Below, piece after piece: positions 7,157 through 17,767 of a DNA stretch of 41,233 bases. Origin of the DNA: Geobacter sp. (GTDB lineage Bacteria; Desulfobacterota; Desulfuromonadia; Geobacterales; DSM-12255); assembly GCA_009886125.1 (NCBI GenBank), contig VFJK01000059.1, positions 1 through 41,233 on the forward strand, in the 5' to 3' direction. The position numbers and the translations under genes are program-made. Under the pieces are notes generated by a model that worked only from the letters and a program-made list of their open reading frames with translations, was not told the DNA's origin and did not search any database. Positions within the stretch are counted from its first letter, which is position 1. Every line of letters starts with the position of its first letter.

Positions 7157-9033
7157 TCTTCATCACCCTCTGGATCACCGTCACCGGTCGTGTCATCAGC
7201 ATCCGAACCCGGCTTTTTGATGATACCCTTCAGTTCGAAATATTTCCTGAGGATCTGCCCTGCAGCCACCGCAGCAGCTCCCCCGCCATGCTCCCCATGC
7301 TCGACCACGACTGCAACGGCGATCTCGGGCTTGTCGAAAGGCGCGAAGGCGACAAAGAGTGCATGGTCCCTGTGCTTATAGGCAAGAGCCTTCTTACTCT
7401 CCTTCATTTTCACGACTTGCGATGTACCGGTCTTCCCGGCGACCTTGACCTCATACAGCCGGGCTGCTGCTCCGGTGCCGCGAGGCTCGTTCACGACAGC
7501 CCAGAGCCCTTCCCGAACCAGGCGAAAATGCTCCGGCTTCAGGTCGATGCTCTTCATTATCTCAGGGGGAAACTCTTTCGCGCTCTTCCCCTCCCGGTCG
7601 AGTATCCGCTTGACTATGTGAGGTTTATATATCGTTCCATTGGTCGCAAGTCCGGACGTCATCGCTGCAAGCTGGAGCGGTGTGGTAAGCAGAGAGCCCT
7701 GGCCGATCGAAACAGGAAGCGTCTCACCTCTGTACCATTTGATCCCGGTCTTTTTCTCTTTCCACGCCGAGGTCGGGACAAGACCGCTCTTCTCCCCATC
7801 CATGCCAATGCCGGTCGGATCGCCGAGACCGAATTTTCTGGCATACAGGGCGATCCTGTCTACGCCGAGTTTCTCCCCGAGTGCATAGAAATAAACATCG
7901 CACGACTCCCTGAGAGCAGTTCTCAGATTCACCCTGCCGTGACCTTTCTTGTTCCAGCAGCGGAATGTGCCGTTACCGAGCTTGTACTCACCGGTACAGT
8001 TGACCGCTGTATTCTCATCGATAAGGCCTTCGGAGAGCCCTGCAAGCGCCGTGATGATCTTGAAGGTCGACCCGGGAGGGTACTGCCCTCTGACAACCTT
8101 GTTCTCAAGCGGATGGCGGATGTCATCCAGATATGTCCCCCACTGTTCGGAGGACAATCGCCTGGTAAAAAGTGTCGGATCGAAGCCGGGACTACTCGCA
8201 AAAGAGAGGATCTCTCCGGTGTTCACATCCATGACGACGGCTGCAGCAGCTTTATCTCCAAGCGCTTTTTCGGTCACTTTCTGGAGTTCGCGGTCGATTG
8301 TCAGTACCAGGCTCTGCCCCGGCACCGGGAGAGTCTCATTCATGATCCTGAGGAAACGCCCCCTGGCATCCACCTCGATCTGCCTTCCTCCGTCCTCGCC
8401 ATGCAGATACTTCTCATAACTTCTTTCAATACCGCTTTTGCCGATATAATCACCCGAATTAAAGTCGGCATTGTCCGGCATCTCAAGCTCTTTTTCGGAG
8501 ACTTCGGCGATATATCCGAGAAGATGTGAGGCAAGCATCCCCTCAGGGTACTCCCTGACGGGTTTGACCTCGATCTCGATCCCTGAAAGCCGAAGCGCAT
8601 TCTCCTCGAAGTACTCGACCTGATCCCGCGTGAGTCCGGAGGCAAGAACGACCGGGAAGTACTTTGCCCGCCCCTTCCCCCGCTCCCATCTGGCAAGGAG
8701 TTCATTTCTATCTATCCCGAGGATCTTTGAGAGATTCCCCAGGAGATATTCCTTGTCCTTGACCTCATTCGGGACGACCGCAAGACTGAACGACGGGGTG
8801 TTGTTGACGATGATCTTGTTGTTCCTGTCAAGCAGCGCTCCCCTCGATGCGGCAACCGGTATAAAGCGGAGCCTGTTGTTTTCCGACATCTCCCGTAAAC
8901 GCCCGACCTCAATGAATTGAAGGAACCAGAGCCTGCTGAGGATTATCAGGAAGAATGCTGCAGCACCCAAAGAGATGAAATAGAGCCTTTTGTTGAGGTC
9001 CTGTCCACCTTGTATGTAGCGCTGTCCCTTCAA
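7153..9033 (-). CDS. mrdA: Penicillin-binding protein 2 (peptidoglycan transpeptidase)
   Basis: Class B PBP2, the cross-linking enzyme of the elongation machinery and partner of RodA. A single N-terminal membrane anchor (about 17-40) is followed by the PBP dimerisation domain and the transpeptidase domain. Catalytic motifs are STFK (Ser322), SCD (Ser377, third residue Asp as is usual in PBP2) and KTGT (534-537). Length 626 fits the family. The C-terminus carries an acidic tail rich in Asp, Gly and Glu that is probably unstructured. The gene overlaps mreD upstream and rodA downstream by four bases each, so the three are translationally coupled. Confidence 0.97.
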   Translation of the reverse strand: MKGQRYIQGGQDLNKRLYFISLGAAAFFLIILSRLWFLQFIEVGRLREMSENNRLRFIPVAASRGALLDRNNKIIVNNTPSFSLAVVPNEVKDKEYLLGNLSKILGIDRNELLARWERGKGRAKYFPVVLASGLTRDQVEYFEENALRLSGIEIEVKPVREYPEGMLASHLLGYIAEVSEKELEMPDNADFNSGDYIGKSGIERSYEKYLHGEDGGRQIEVDARGRFLRIMNETLPVPGQSLVLTIDRELQKVTEKALGDKAAAAVVMDVNTGEILSFASSPGFDPTLFTRRLSSEQWGTYLDDIRHPLENKVVRGQYPPGSTFKIITALAGLSEGLIDENTAVNCTGEYKLGNGTFRCWNKKGHGRVNLRTALRESCDVYFYALGEKLGVDRIALYARKFGLGDPTGIGMDGEKSGLVPTSAWKEKKTGIKWYRGETLPVSIGQGSLLTTPLQLAAMTSGLATNGTIYKPHIVKRILDREGKSAKEFPPEIMKSIDLKPEHFRLVREGLWAVVNEPRGTGAAARLYEVKVAGKTGTSQVVKMKESKKALAYKHRDHALFVAFAPFDKPEIAVAVVVEHGEHGGGAAAVAAGQILRKYFELKGIIKKPGSDADDTTGDGDPEGDEE

Positions 9034-9521
9034 TGGGAGAACCTTTGCTCACAAAAAGAGTAGGCAGGGAATATAACAGCCGCGACAAGCGCTGTGACAA
9101 CAGCCTGAGGTATCATGCTTGAAAGAAATGATCCGTAGATGCCGGTACTGCTGGAAAAAAGTGAAATCAGGATGAGAGAGACAAAGGTATCAAAGAGAGT
9201 TGCCAGGAATACCGCGAACACGATGAGATGGGTACTTTCTGTATAAAGCTGATCTGATATCCGTTTCAGGAACAGATAGATCAACAGGTACGAAATGCCG
9301 GAAAGACCGAAATAAAATCCGCTGAAAACACCCTGCAGCAGCCCCGAAAAGTAGGTGAACAGAGCACCGAGCAGCGTCCCCTCTTCACGCAGGGCAAGAT
9401 AGCAGACCATGATGATGATCAGATTCGGTTTGAAAGGGTCTTCCAGCAAGGTCGGAAGCAGAGAGACCTGGATGAGCACTATAAGGACAAGATACAGTGA
9501 GAGACGCACCAGCCTGAACAT
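9030..9521 (-). CDS. mreD: Rod-shape determining protein MreD
   Basis: Inner-membrane protein (163 aa, about five membrane segments) that links MreC to the elongation complex. The central GALFTYFSGLLQGVFSG followed by FGLSGISYLL matches the conserved core of MreD. It begins 6 nt after the guaA stop and overlaps mrdA by four bases. In many bacteria mreD follows mreB and mreC; here it is separated from them and sits behind guaA, so mreBC must lie elsewhere in the genome. Confidence 0.9.
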   Translation of the reverse strand: MFRLVRLSLYLVLIVLIQVSLLPTLLEDPFKPNLIIIMVCYLALREEGTLLGALFTYFSGLLQGVFSGFYFGLSGISYLLIYLFLKRISDQLYTESTHLIVFAVFLATLFDTFVSLILISLFSSSTGIYGSFLSSMIPQAVVTALVAAVIFPAYSFCEQRFSH

Positions 9522-9527
9522 CTGCGG

Positions 9528-11087
9528 TTATTCCCACTCAATTGTTGCGGGGGGTTTGCTCGATATATCGTAGACCACCCTGTTTATCCCCTTGACCTCA
9601 TTAATGATCCTTCCGCTTATCCGCGCAAGGTCCTCATACGGCATCTGATACCAGCCGGCAGTCATGAAATCCCTGGTCTCGACCGCCCGTAATGCGACGA
9701 CGTATTCGTACGTCCGGCCATCGCCCATGACGCCGACACTCCGGACCGGCAGGAACACGGCGAATGCCTGGCTTATTTTGTCGTAGTGGCCTGATGCGTA
9801 GAGCTCCTCGATATAGATGGCATCTGCCTGACGAAGTATATCGGCATACTCTTTCCTGACTTCGCCGAGGATCCTGACCCCCAGACCCGGCCCGGGAAAA
9901 GGATGCCTCCAGACCATCTGATGAGGGAGACCAAGTTCTTCGCCGATAGCCCGCACTTCATCCTTGAAGAGCTCACGCAGCGGTTCCAGAAGTTTGAGCT
10001 TCATATACTCCGGCAGCCCGCCGACATTGTGATGACTCTTGATATTGTGTGCCTTGCCGGTCTTCGCTCCGGCTGACTCGATAACGTCAGGATAGATGGT
10101 CCCCTGGGCAAGCCACTTCGCATCCTTGATCTTTACCGACTCTTCCTCGAATATCTGTACGAAGAGATTACCGATGATCTTCCGTTTCTTTTCCGGGTCT
10201 GCTTCTCCGGCAAGGTCAGTGAGAAAACGCTCTTCGGCATCAACGCGGATGACCTTGACCCCCAGATTGCTGGCAAAGGTCGCCATGACCTGATCCCCTT
10301 CTCCCAGACGAAGAAGACCGTTATCCACAAAAACGCAGGTCAGCTGGTCACCGATCGCTTTGTGAATAAGGGCTGCGGCAACAGATGAATCGACTCCTCC
10401 GGAAAGCCCGAGGATGACACTGTCTGAACCGACCTGGGCAGTGATGCGGGCAACCGCATCATCGATGATATGCCCCGGCGTCCACTGGCCGCTGCAGCCG
10501 CATACCGTGCGGACAAAGGTATCGATAAGGACTTCCCCGCGCGGGGTATGGTTCACTTCAGGGTGGAACTGGACTCCGTACAGGTTTCGGGAGATATCCT
10601 GTATGGCGCAGACCGGGGCGTTCCCTGAATATGCCACCACCTCGAACCCTGCCGGGACCTTTTTGACATGGTCACCATGACTCATCCAGACCGGACTTTT
10701 CCCTTCGACGAAAAAGGATTCGAACAAGGGCCCGGTCTCACCCGCAGCGAAGATATCGGCATGGCCGAACTCCCGCTTCCCTGCCGGCACGACCTCACCG
10801 CCGAAGTGGCGGCTCATGAGCTGCATCCCGTAGCAGATACCCAGCACCGGGACACCAAGTTCGAAAAGCTCCTCTGCAACACCCGGAGCATCTGCTTCGT
10901 ACACCGATTTCGGCCCCCCGGACAGGATGATGCCGCTCGGACGAAATGCCTTGATCGCTGAGAACTCGATATCAAACGGATGGAGCTCACAGTAGACATG
11001 AGCCTCTCTCACCCGCCGTGCGATCAGCTGGGTATACTGGGAACCGAAATCAAGAATCAGTATTTTTTCACGATGTATGTCAGTCAT
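9528..11087 (-). CDS. guaA: GMP synthase (glutamine-hydrolysing)
   Basis: Converts XMP to GMP with ATP and glutamine. The N-terminal class I amidotransferase has its nucleophile at Cys85 (GICYGMQ) and the His/Glu pair in FHPEVNHT. The ATP pyrophosphatase domain has the PP-loop LSGGVDSS (around 228-236), and the dimerisation domain ends in the typical [10 protein letters not shown]. Length 519 is normal. It lies downstream of guaB, separated by 141 nt that hold a 118-bp quasi-palindromic element, and 6 nt upstream of mreD. Confidence 0.98.
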   Translation of the reverse strand: MTDIHREKILILDFGSQYTQLIARRVREAHVYCELHPFDIEFSAIKAFRPSGIILSGGPKSVYEADAPGVAEELFELGVPVLGICYGMQLMSRHFGGEVVPAGKREFGHADIFAAGETGPLFESFFVEGKSPVWMSHGDHVKKVPAGFEVVAYSGNAPVCAIQDISRNLYGVQFHPEVNHTPRGEVLIDTFVRTVCGCSGQWTPGHIIDDAVARITAQVGSDSVILGLSGGVDSSVAAALIHKAIGDQLTCVFVDNGLLRLGEGDQVMATFASNLGVKVIRVDAEERFLTDLAGEADPEKKRKIIGNLFVQIFEEESVKIKDAKWLAQGTIYPDVIESAGAKTGKAHNIKSHHNVGGLPEYMKLKLLEPLRELFKDEVRAIGEELGLPHQMVWRHPFPGPGLGVRILGEVRKEYADILRQADAIYIEELYASGHYDKISQAFAVFLPVRSVGVMGDGRTYEYVVALRAVETRDFMTAGWYQMPYEDLARISGRIINEVKGINRVVYDISSKPPATIEWE

Positions 11088-11110
11088 TGAGGTATTTCCC
11101 TGATATCAGG

Positions 11111-11228
11111 AGAGCGGATATTTTTCGTTCTGGCAAGGCTGTCGAGGGATGACGCGGAGTCGTAGCCCCGCTACGCCGCACAAGTCAGCGCGAAGACTTA
11201 CGCCGCCAGAGCGGAAAAGAGCCGCTCT
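11111..11228. repeat. 118-bp quasi-palindromic element between guaB and guaA
   Basis: An imperfect palindrome centred near 11168. The apex is CGTAGC-CCC-GCTACG (11161-11175). The inner and outer arms match in patches (TCTGGC with GCCAGA) and the ends are AGAGCGG (11111-11117) and CCGCTCT (11222-11228). It begins directly beside the guaB stop codon. A second element with the same apex lies at 20764-20904. It probably belongs to a dispersed palindromic repeat family, and the transcript could fold into one long hairpin between the two gua cistrons. Confidence 0.75.
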
Positions 11229-12808
<1,580 letters not shown>

Positions 12809-12866
12809 GTTAAAATAGGCTTATACAGGAGTTTCATAGGGAGACAGGGAGATCGTTTTCAGGATG

Positions 12867-13250
12867 TCAGCATCCCAGCACATTTTTAACACTCTCCAGA
12901 ACCTCATCATCGAAAAAAGGTTTGTACACAACGCCTTTGGCCCCGACCTGAAGAGCAGCATCGATATCCGAATCATATCCGGTACCGCTGCAGATAAGGA
13001 CCCGGGCAGAAGGATCGATCGAGAGTATCTCCTGGGTTGCTTCGATCCCGCCTTTAACCGGCATATAAATATCCATCAGCACAAGCGCTGGTGACGATTC
13101 CCTGAACTTCGCAACAGCCTCCTCACCATTGGAGGCATCGGCGATCACGGTATATCCGGCCTGCTGCAGCATATCCGCAAGAAGTGCCCTGAAGAAGACC
13201 TCATCATCTACAATCAGTATCCCGGAAGATTTTTTATCTGCATCATTCAT
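12867..13250 (-). CDS. Single-domain CheY-like response regulator
   Basis: Stand-alone receiver domain (127 aa) with intact phosphorylation residues: acidic pair Asp15/Asp16, phospho-acceptor Asp60 (LMDIYMP) and Lys110 (YKPF). There is no output domain. ATG 13250 is chosen over the GTG at 13286 because GAGGAA stands about 7 nt upstream. No histidine kinase is adjacent. The gene follows the PAP2-HemN-MazG run after a 117-nt gap and precedes guaB, so it may be a separate unit. Its partner and target are unknown. Confidence 0.88.
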   Translation of the reverse strand: MNDADKKSSGILIVDDEVFFRALLADMLQQAGYTVIADASNGEEAVAKFRESSPALVLMDIYMPVKGGIEATQEILSIDPSARVLICSGTGYDSDIDAALQVGAKGVVYKPFFDDEVLESVKNVLGC

Positions 13251-13367
13251 CGTATTTTCCTCGTCGATATCAGGATTTCTCTCCACAATGGAATATTACA
13301 GGTTTCAGTCGAATAATCCAGTAAAATCAGGCATAAACATCCGGTCGGCATTGACAGCCGGCCAGAT

Positions 13368-13739
13368 TCATTCCTCGTATTCAGTGTATTTCCTGGCGCT
13401 TCCCCGTACCTTCTCGGCAGGATATTTGACGGCGTTTATTGCGATCTTCCGTTCAGCAGCCGAGTAAAGGTCGATTCCAAGCTTGTCCGAGATCCTGACC
13501 AGATAGATGAATATGTCGGCGATCTCTTCCTCCACTGACGGACGCACCTTCTCCTCGAGCAGATGACTGCTCTCTCCATCCACCCACTGAAAGTGCTCCA
13601 CCAGTTCGGCAGCCTCGGCAATAAGAGCCATGGAGAGGTTCTTCGGGGTGTGGAACTGATCCCAGTCCCGCTCCTTTGCAAACGCACGCAGCAGGTCGCG
13701 CAGGGTTTCGATCGACGTTATCCTTGTATTCTCTTTCAC
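13368..13739 (-). CDS. MazG-like nucleotide pyrophosphohydrolase
   Basis: A 123-residue all-alpha NTP pyrophosphohydrolase of the MazG/dCTPase superfamily, probably a house-cleaning enzyme that hydrolyses non-canonical or excess (d)NTPs. Magnesium-binding acidic residues are visible in EAAELVEHF and EEEIADIFIYLVRISD, the paired EExxE/ExxD-type motifs of the family, with a tryptophan-rich DWDQFHTPKNL lead-in as in the DCTPP1/RS21-C6 branch. The start is GTG 13739 with AAGGAG 6 nt upstream; this Shine-Dalgarno overlaps the end of the radical SAM gene, so the two are coupled. Confidence 0.85.
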   Translation of the reverse strand: MKENTRITSIETLRDLLRAFAKERDWDQFHTPKNLSMALIAEAAELVEHFQWVDGESSHLLEEKVRPSVEEEIADIFIYLVRISDKLGIDLYSAAERKIAINAVKYPAEKVRGSARKYTEYEE

Positions 13740-13749
13740 ATCTGGCTCC

Positions 13750-15147
13750 TTACAATATCTGTGCTCCGAGCCGCGCTGACCTGCTCCCTTCTGAATGAGG
13801 GATCCTGACCGCTCCGCCGGAATCGACTTTCAACGCTTCATCGATGATACAGTCGCAGACATCTTCGACAAAATACGCGCCGCATTCAGTCAGTTTTGCC
13901 GAACCTGCGGATGTCTCAAGACAGCCAAGCTTCTCAAGCCTGGTGAACAGCTCCCGGAAAAGTTCGAACGGCTCCTCAAAGTATCTGCACCTGAAGCTTT
14001 CGATATCCAGACCGCTTGCAAGCTGAACCTGCAGCATCAGGGTCCTGAACATCATCTCTCGCTTGGTAAGGACGATATGCCTGCCGATGGGGGGGATACC
14101 TTTTTCTATCATCCTGAGATACGTGGCAAGGTCCTCATGCTTGTCATAGCAGAGGGTGGTCGAATACGAGCGGGTACGCAACCCGAAGGCGATGATCGGC
14201 ATCTCTTTCAGCCAGTAGTAGCGGTATGCCCACTGCCTGTCATCCGTATAGCTGCCGTTCTGCTCGTACCCCGATGCCTTCATCCATTTCTGGGCGGCAA
14301 GGACCATCTCGAAAAGGGTCCCATCCGAAACGACAAGCTCGGGTCTTTTTTTATAGAGGTCCACGACCAGTGGGTTGACGATCTCATGACGGATGTACTC
14401 GACTGCATCCGGCTTGATCCTCTCCACTGCTGCCAGGTCGTTTGCAAGGCTCCGGAGGGTCTGGCCGGGGAGCCCTGCCATCATATCGATATTGACACTG
14501 ATCCCTGCGTCATGGGCAGCATCGACGACCTGGCGTATCTGGGTTTCCGAGTTGCTCCGGTTACATAATGCCAGCAGATCCGGGTCGAAGGTCTGGCACC
14601 CCATGCTTATCCTGTTGACACCTGCCTGCGCAAGGCCCGTGATCCGTTCTTTCGAAGAAACAGTCGCAGGATGCGCCTCTGTGGTGATACTGCAACCGTC
14701 TGTCAGCGGTATCACGGCACGTATCCTGTCGAGGATCGACTCGATGGCACTGTTCGGGAACAGGGTCGGCGTCCCTCCTCCGAAGTAGATACATCTGACC
14801 CGTTTCCCTTCAAAGAGCCCTGATGCTGCCATCAGGTCGATCTCCTTCAAAAGTCCCTGCAGATAGTCACTCTGCAAGGTTGTATCAGCAGCCAAAGGGA
14901 ATGAGTTGCAGAAGAGGCATTCGGAAAAACAGAACGGCAGGTGAACGTAGATCAGTATCTCTTTTTCGGGCAGTCCCTGTTTCAGGGTCTCAAGATAGTG
15001 ATTCACCTGCGAAGGAGCCAGCATCTGAAAGCGGTGCGGGACAAAGAGGTCCGGCTGGTTCTTGGTGTAGTCGGAGGATCCGTAGAACAGCTCTTCCTTT
15101 ATTTTTTGCAGAATCTTTTCCTGATCCATTGTTTTTTGACCTACCAT
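13750..15147 (-). CDS. HemN/HemW-like radical SAM protein
   Basis: Radical SAM enzyme of the coproporphyrinogen-oxidase-like group (465 aa). The cluster motif CFSECLFC directly follows YVHLPF, as in HemN and HemW. FGGGTPTL and the ISMGCQTF segment (with Cys in place of the usual Val) continue the pattern, and the C-terminus is a HemN-type helical domain. The length suits HemN or the HutW/ChuW heme-degrading branch better than HemW (about 380). Function could be heme insertion, anaerobic heme synthesis or heme breakdown; the sequence alone does not decide. ATG 15147 overlaps the end of the PAP2 gene (ATGGTAG); an in-frame ATG at 15129 is equally possible. Confidence 0.82.
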   Translation of the reverse strand: MVGQKTMDQEKILQKIKEELFYGSSDYTKNQPDLFVPHRFQMLAPSQVNHYLETLKQGLPEKEILIYVHLPFCFSECLFCNSFPLAADTTLQSDYLQGLLKEIDLMAASGLFEGKRVRCIYFGGGTPTLFPNSAIESILDRIRAVIPLTDGCSITTEAHPATVSSKERITGLAQAGVNRISMGCQTFDPDLLALCNRSNSETQIRQVVDAAHDAGISVNIDMMAGLPGQTLRSLANDLAAVERIKPDAVEYIRHEIVNPLVVDLYKKRPELVVSDGTLFEMVLAAQKWMKASGYEQNGSYTDDRQWAYRYYWLKEMPIIAFGLRTRSYSTTLCYDKHEDLATYLRMIEKGIPPIGRHIVLTKREMMFRTLMLQVQLASGLDIESFRCRYFEEPFELFRELFTRLEKLGCLETSAGSAKLTECGAYFVEDVCDCIIDEALKVDSGGAVRIPHSEGSRSARLGAQIL

Positions 15148-15689
15148 ACCCTGGAAAGTTTTACTCCGAAGTATCCCGAATTTATGTCAGTTGCAAGGTT
15201 GAAATCCCTGTTCGGGGTGGTAAAGAGGTAACTGCTGGCCATGCCGATAGCCGCACCTGCGAGGACATCATGGAGATAGTGCGCCTTTGACTCGACGCGA
15301 CTGTACGCGACAAAAGCAGCTACTCCGTAAGCAGGCAGCCCGTACTCCCATCCGTACCTTTTTCTCAGATACTCCGCTGAAGCGAATGAAACGGATGAGT
15401 GGGCAGAAGGGAAGGATTGGTCGTCTGTTCCGTCAGGTCTTCTTTCACGGACGGAGTATTTAAGCCCGTATGTCACGGCGAGGTCGAGTGCAGCAGACTC
15501 CGCAAGCTGGATCATCCCCTCCGTATCTTTCTGCCAGAGAGTCATCCCGCCTGCAAAAGCTGCAACGGCAAAGACCGCTGCATCACCTGCCGATTTGACG
15601 GTATCTGATGCAGATGCAGTGAAAGGAGCGACTGAAATTACGATCGAAAACAGTAAAGAGCGAACCCATGATTTTCCGTTTATTGCCAT
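15141..15689 (-). CDS. PAP2-family phosphatase, exported or membrane-bound
   Basis: Type 2 phosphatidic acid phosphatase family protein (182 aa). The three motifs are present: KYSVRERRP, SFPSAHS, and SRVESKAHYLHD with the catalytic His. The N-terminus (MAINGKSWVRSLLFSIVISV, then an AxA site) looks like a cleavable signal peptide, and few strong membrane segments remain, so a periplasmic or outer-membrane-facing location is likely. Substrate is probably a lipid phosphate or undecaprenyl-type pyrophosphate. I start at ATG 15689 because the upstream open frame (to 15872) lacks family similarity and a signal peptide begins here. It is the first gene of a PAP2-radical SAM-MazG run. Confidence 0.85.
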   Translation of the reverse strand: MAINGKSWVRSLLFSIVISVAPFTASASDTVKSAGDAAVFAVAAFAGGMTLWQKDTEGMIQLAESAALDLAVTYGLKYSVRERRPDGTDDQSFPSAHSSVSFASAEYLRKRYGWEYGLPAYGVAAFVAYSRVESKAHYLHDVLAGAAIGMASSYLFTTPNRDFNLATDINSGYFGVKLSRVW

Positions 15690-15899
15690 CTGCAGAGCTA
15701 CCTCGCTTTGATAATCAAAAGAGCTTGAAGACTTTTTTCCCTGCTGCCGGCCTGGAGGGGAACAGAAGCCCCTCTCATCTGCGCTGCATACAATATGATT
15801 CAAGAGAATTGAGCAGCAGATTACCCCGTACCCGACCATTTTGGCAAGGTCGAAATCAGCCCGGAAGAGCATCTGAATCTCAGACTGGCACTTCAGCTC

Positions 15900-15928
15900 T
15901 TGACTTACAAATCAACTTCCAATAACTT
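15900..15928 (+). promoter_or_regulatory. Putative sigma-70 promoter of the MBL-fold gene
   Basis: TTGACT (15900-15905), a 17-nt spacer and TAACTT (15923-15928) lie about 58 nt before the ATG at 15987. The 297-nt divergent spacer 15690-15986 holds no gene. Besides this promoter it contains a small GAGGGG/CCCCTC hairpin (15755-15774) in what would be the PAP2 leader. Confidence 0.6.
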
Positions 15929-15986
15929 TCCAAAATAGAGCTGTTTTTCATCATAAACAGGCCGATTTCAGGCTGTAAGGACCATT

Positions 15987-16841
15987 ATGAAGATCAAGAT
16001 ATGGGGATGCCGCGGATCACTGCCAACACCGGGACGAGATACCTACAGATACGGCGGGAATACGACCTGCATCGAGGTAAGGACTGCTTCCGGACAGATC
16101 GCAGTCGTTGATGCGGGATCAGGACTATCGAATCTTGGAAAAGAGCTCTGCAGCGATAATGACGTAAAAAGCATCCGCTTTTTCTTTACCCATTCTCACT
16201 GGGACCACCTGCTTGGTTTCCCTTTTTTCAGGCCGGCCTATCGCAACGACTATACTCTTACCTTCTGTTCCGGCCCGCATGCAGAGCATACGATCCGGAA
16301 TTTTCTATCCCACCAGATGCAGGCGCCTTTCTTCCCGGTAGAGCTCGACTCATTGAGTGCCCGGATGGTTTTCCACTGTGACAACCCGTGCCACGAAGAG
16401 AGATTCTGCTGCTGCGGTGATTTACAGGTCAAAGCCTTTCCCGTTAACCATTCGAATGGAGGCTTCGGGTACCGGTTTCTCGAAGAAGGTAAGGTCTTCG
16501 CCTTTGCCCCAGACAATGAGCTCAGCTTTCACCACCCGGACGGACCTGACCGTGATTATTTTGGCGATCTTTTCAAAGGGGCTGACCTGCTTATCCACGA
16601 TGCCCAGTACACTGATGAACAGTATAGGCATACCCGCGGCTGGGGGCACTCAACCTATACAGACACGGTAGATCTTGCCCTAAAGGCCGGGGTGAAGCGG
16701 CTGGGACTTTTTCATCATGATCCTGACAGGACGGATGACGATCTGGAACGGCAGCTTGAACGCTGCAAGCAGAAAATCACTTCTGCCTGTAGCGATCTGG
16801 AATGTTTTGCCGTTGCTGAAGGGATGGTCCTGAATATCTGA
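15987..16841 (+). CDS. MBL-fold metallo-hydrolase
   Basis: Metallo-beta-lactamase fold hydrolase (284 aa) with the zinc motif HSHWDH (His69, His71, Asp73, His74), a GGNTTCIEV segment near the N-terminus as in the PhnP/RNase Z-like branch, and later ligand candidates VNHSNGG, DAQYTD and FHHDPDRTD. It has no signal peptide, so it is cytoplasmic. The substrate cannot be named; cyclic nucleotide or phosphodiester hydrolysis would be usual for the branch. The next gene, a MshEN/pseudo-receiver protein, starts 43 nt downstream and is probably in the same operon. Confidence 0.85.
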   Translation: MKIKIWGCRGSLPTPGRDTYRYGGNTTCIEVRTASGQIAVVDAGSGLSNLGKELCSDNDVKSIRFFFTHSHWDHLLGFPFFRPAYRNDYTLTFCSGPHAEHTIRNFLSHQMQAPFFPVELDSLSARMVFHCDNPCHEERFCCCGDLQVKAFPVNHSNGGFGYRFLEEGKVFAFAPDNELSFHHPDGPDRDYFGDLFKGADLLIHDAQYTDEQYRHTRGWGHSTYTDTVDLALKAGVKRLGLFHHDPDRTDDDLERQLERCKQKITSACSDLECFAVAEGMVLNI

Positions 16842-16884
16842 TAAAACCATTACATTTCCTGACTGTTTTCTAAAGAGGTGAACG

Positions 16885-17766
16885 GTGGATATACCGAAAG
16901 AGCGTATGAAGCTTGGCGAGATTCTTATCCAGCAGAAGATCCTGACTCCTCTGCTCGTAGAAAGGATAATCGGCATATCCAATGCCACTCATCGGCGATT
17001 CGGACAGACCCTTGAAGACATGGGGCTTCTCACCGGTGAAGAGCTGGCTCAGGCGCTTGCCTTTCAGTTCGATTACAAGATCGTCACTAACATCATCTCA
17101 ATCACCATAGCGAAAGAGATCCTCAACCTCATCACCGTTGAGGAGGCTGTGGGGAACAGGATCTTCCCGCTTCAGTTACGTGAAGGCCGTCTTGCTCTTG
17201 CCATGGCAGACCCGACGAACTACGAGACCATCGCCTCTCTCTCTTCAAGACTCGGGATGAAGATCGTCCCGTTCATCGCTACTACCAAAGAGATAATGAA
17301 AGCGATCGCTGACAAGTACCTCTGCATTTCGCTCGAGCAGATGAAGAATTCGGTCCTGGTGGTAAATACCGACCCTAAGGAACGCTCCGAACTGATCGAC
17401 TCTCTTACCGCAGAAGGGTATCATGCCATGGAGGCGGTAGATCCGGAGGACGGCTTCAGGCTTGCACTCCTCTATCAACCGAGTCTGATAATAACTGCCA
17501 AAGACATGCCTTTCTCAGACGGATTCTCATTTTTTACCTCTCTTCAGGGGGTCCCCGAGACAAGACGGATACCCGTTATTCTCCTTTCAGGACGCCCTTC
17601 CACTGAAGAGGAGGCTACCGCTTTCAAGCGAGGTTTCTTCGATTACATCCCCATGCCGGCCAAGGATATTACCCTGATCGCCCGTGTCGCCCGGGCACTT
17701 GCCGCAGGGAAAGCCTATACACCGTATCGTAACGGGCAGACGGTCATAGATCTCGGGAGAGAATAA
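16885..17766 (+). CDS. MshEN (GspE N-terminal) domain fused to a degenerate receiver
   Basis: A 293-residue two-domain protein. Residues 9-150 resemble the N-terminal domain of GspE/PilB/MshE ATPases, with two motif copies: KLGEILIQQKIL... and the well-kept RFGQTLEDMGLLTGEELAQ. MshEN domains of this kind can bind cyclic di-GMP. Residues 156-275 fold like a response-regulator receiver but have lost the chemistry: the phospho-acceptor position is Ala205 (TAKDMP), the conserved Lys is Met257 (YIPMP) and the acidic pair is Asn161-Thr162. The ATPase domain of GspE is absent. GTG 16885 has AGAGGTG just upstream. The SPFH gene starts 1 nt after the stop, so the two proteins are probably partners. 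Confidence 0.8.
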   Translation: MDIPKERMKLGEILIQQKILTPLLVERIIGISNATHRRFGQTLEDMGLLTGEELAQALAFQFDYKIVTNIISITIAKEILNLITVEEAVGNRIFPLQLREGRLALAMADPTNYETIASLSSRLGMKIVPFIATTKEIMKAIADKYLCISLEQMKNSVLVVNTDPKERSELIDSLTAEGYHAMEAVDPEDGFRLALLYQPSLIITAKDMPFSDGFSFFTSLQGVPETRRIPVILLSGRPSTEEEATAFKRGFFDYIPMPAKDITLIARVARALAAGKAYTPYRNGQTVIDLGRE

Positions 17767-17767
17767 A

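Noticed and set aside
7288-8529. 413-codon open frame on the plus strand opposite mrdA
   Set aside because: It is fully antisense to a gene with intact PBP2 motifs, has no plausible domain or ribosome binding site, and long antisense frames are common in GC-rich coding DNA.
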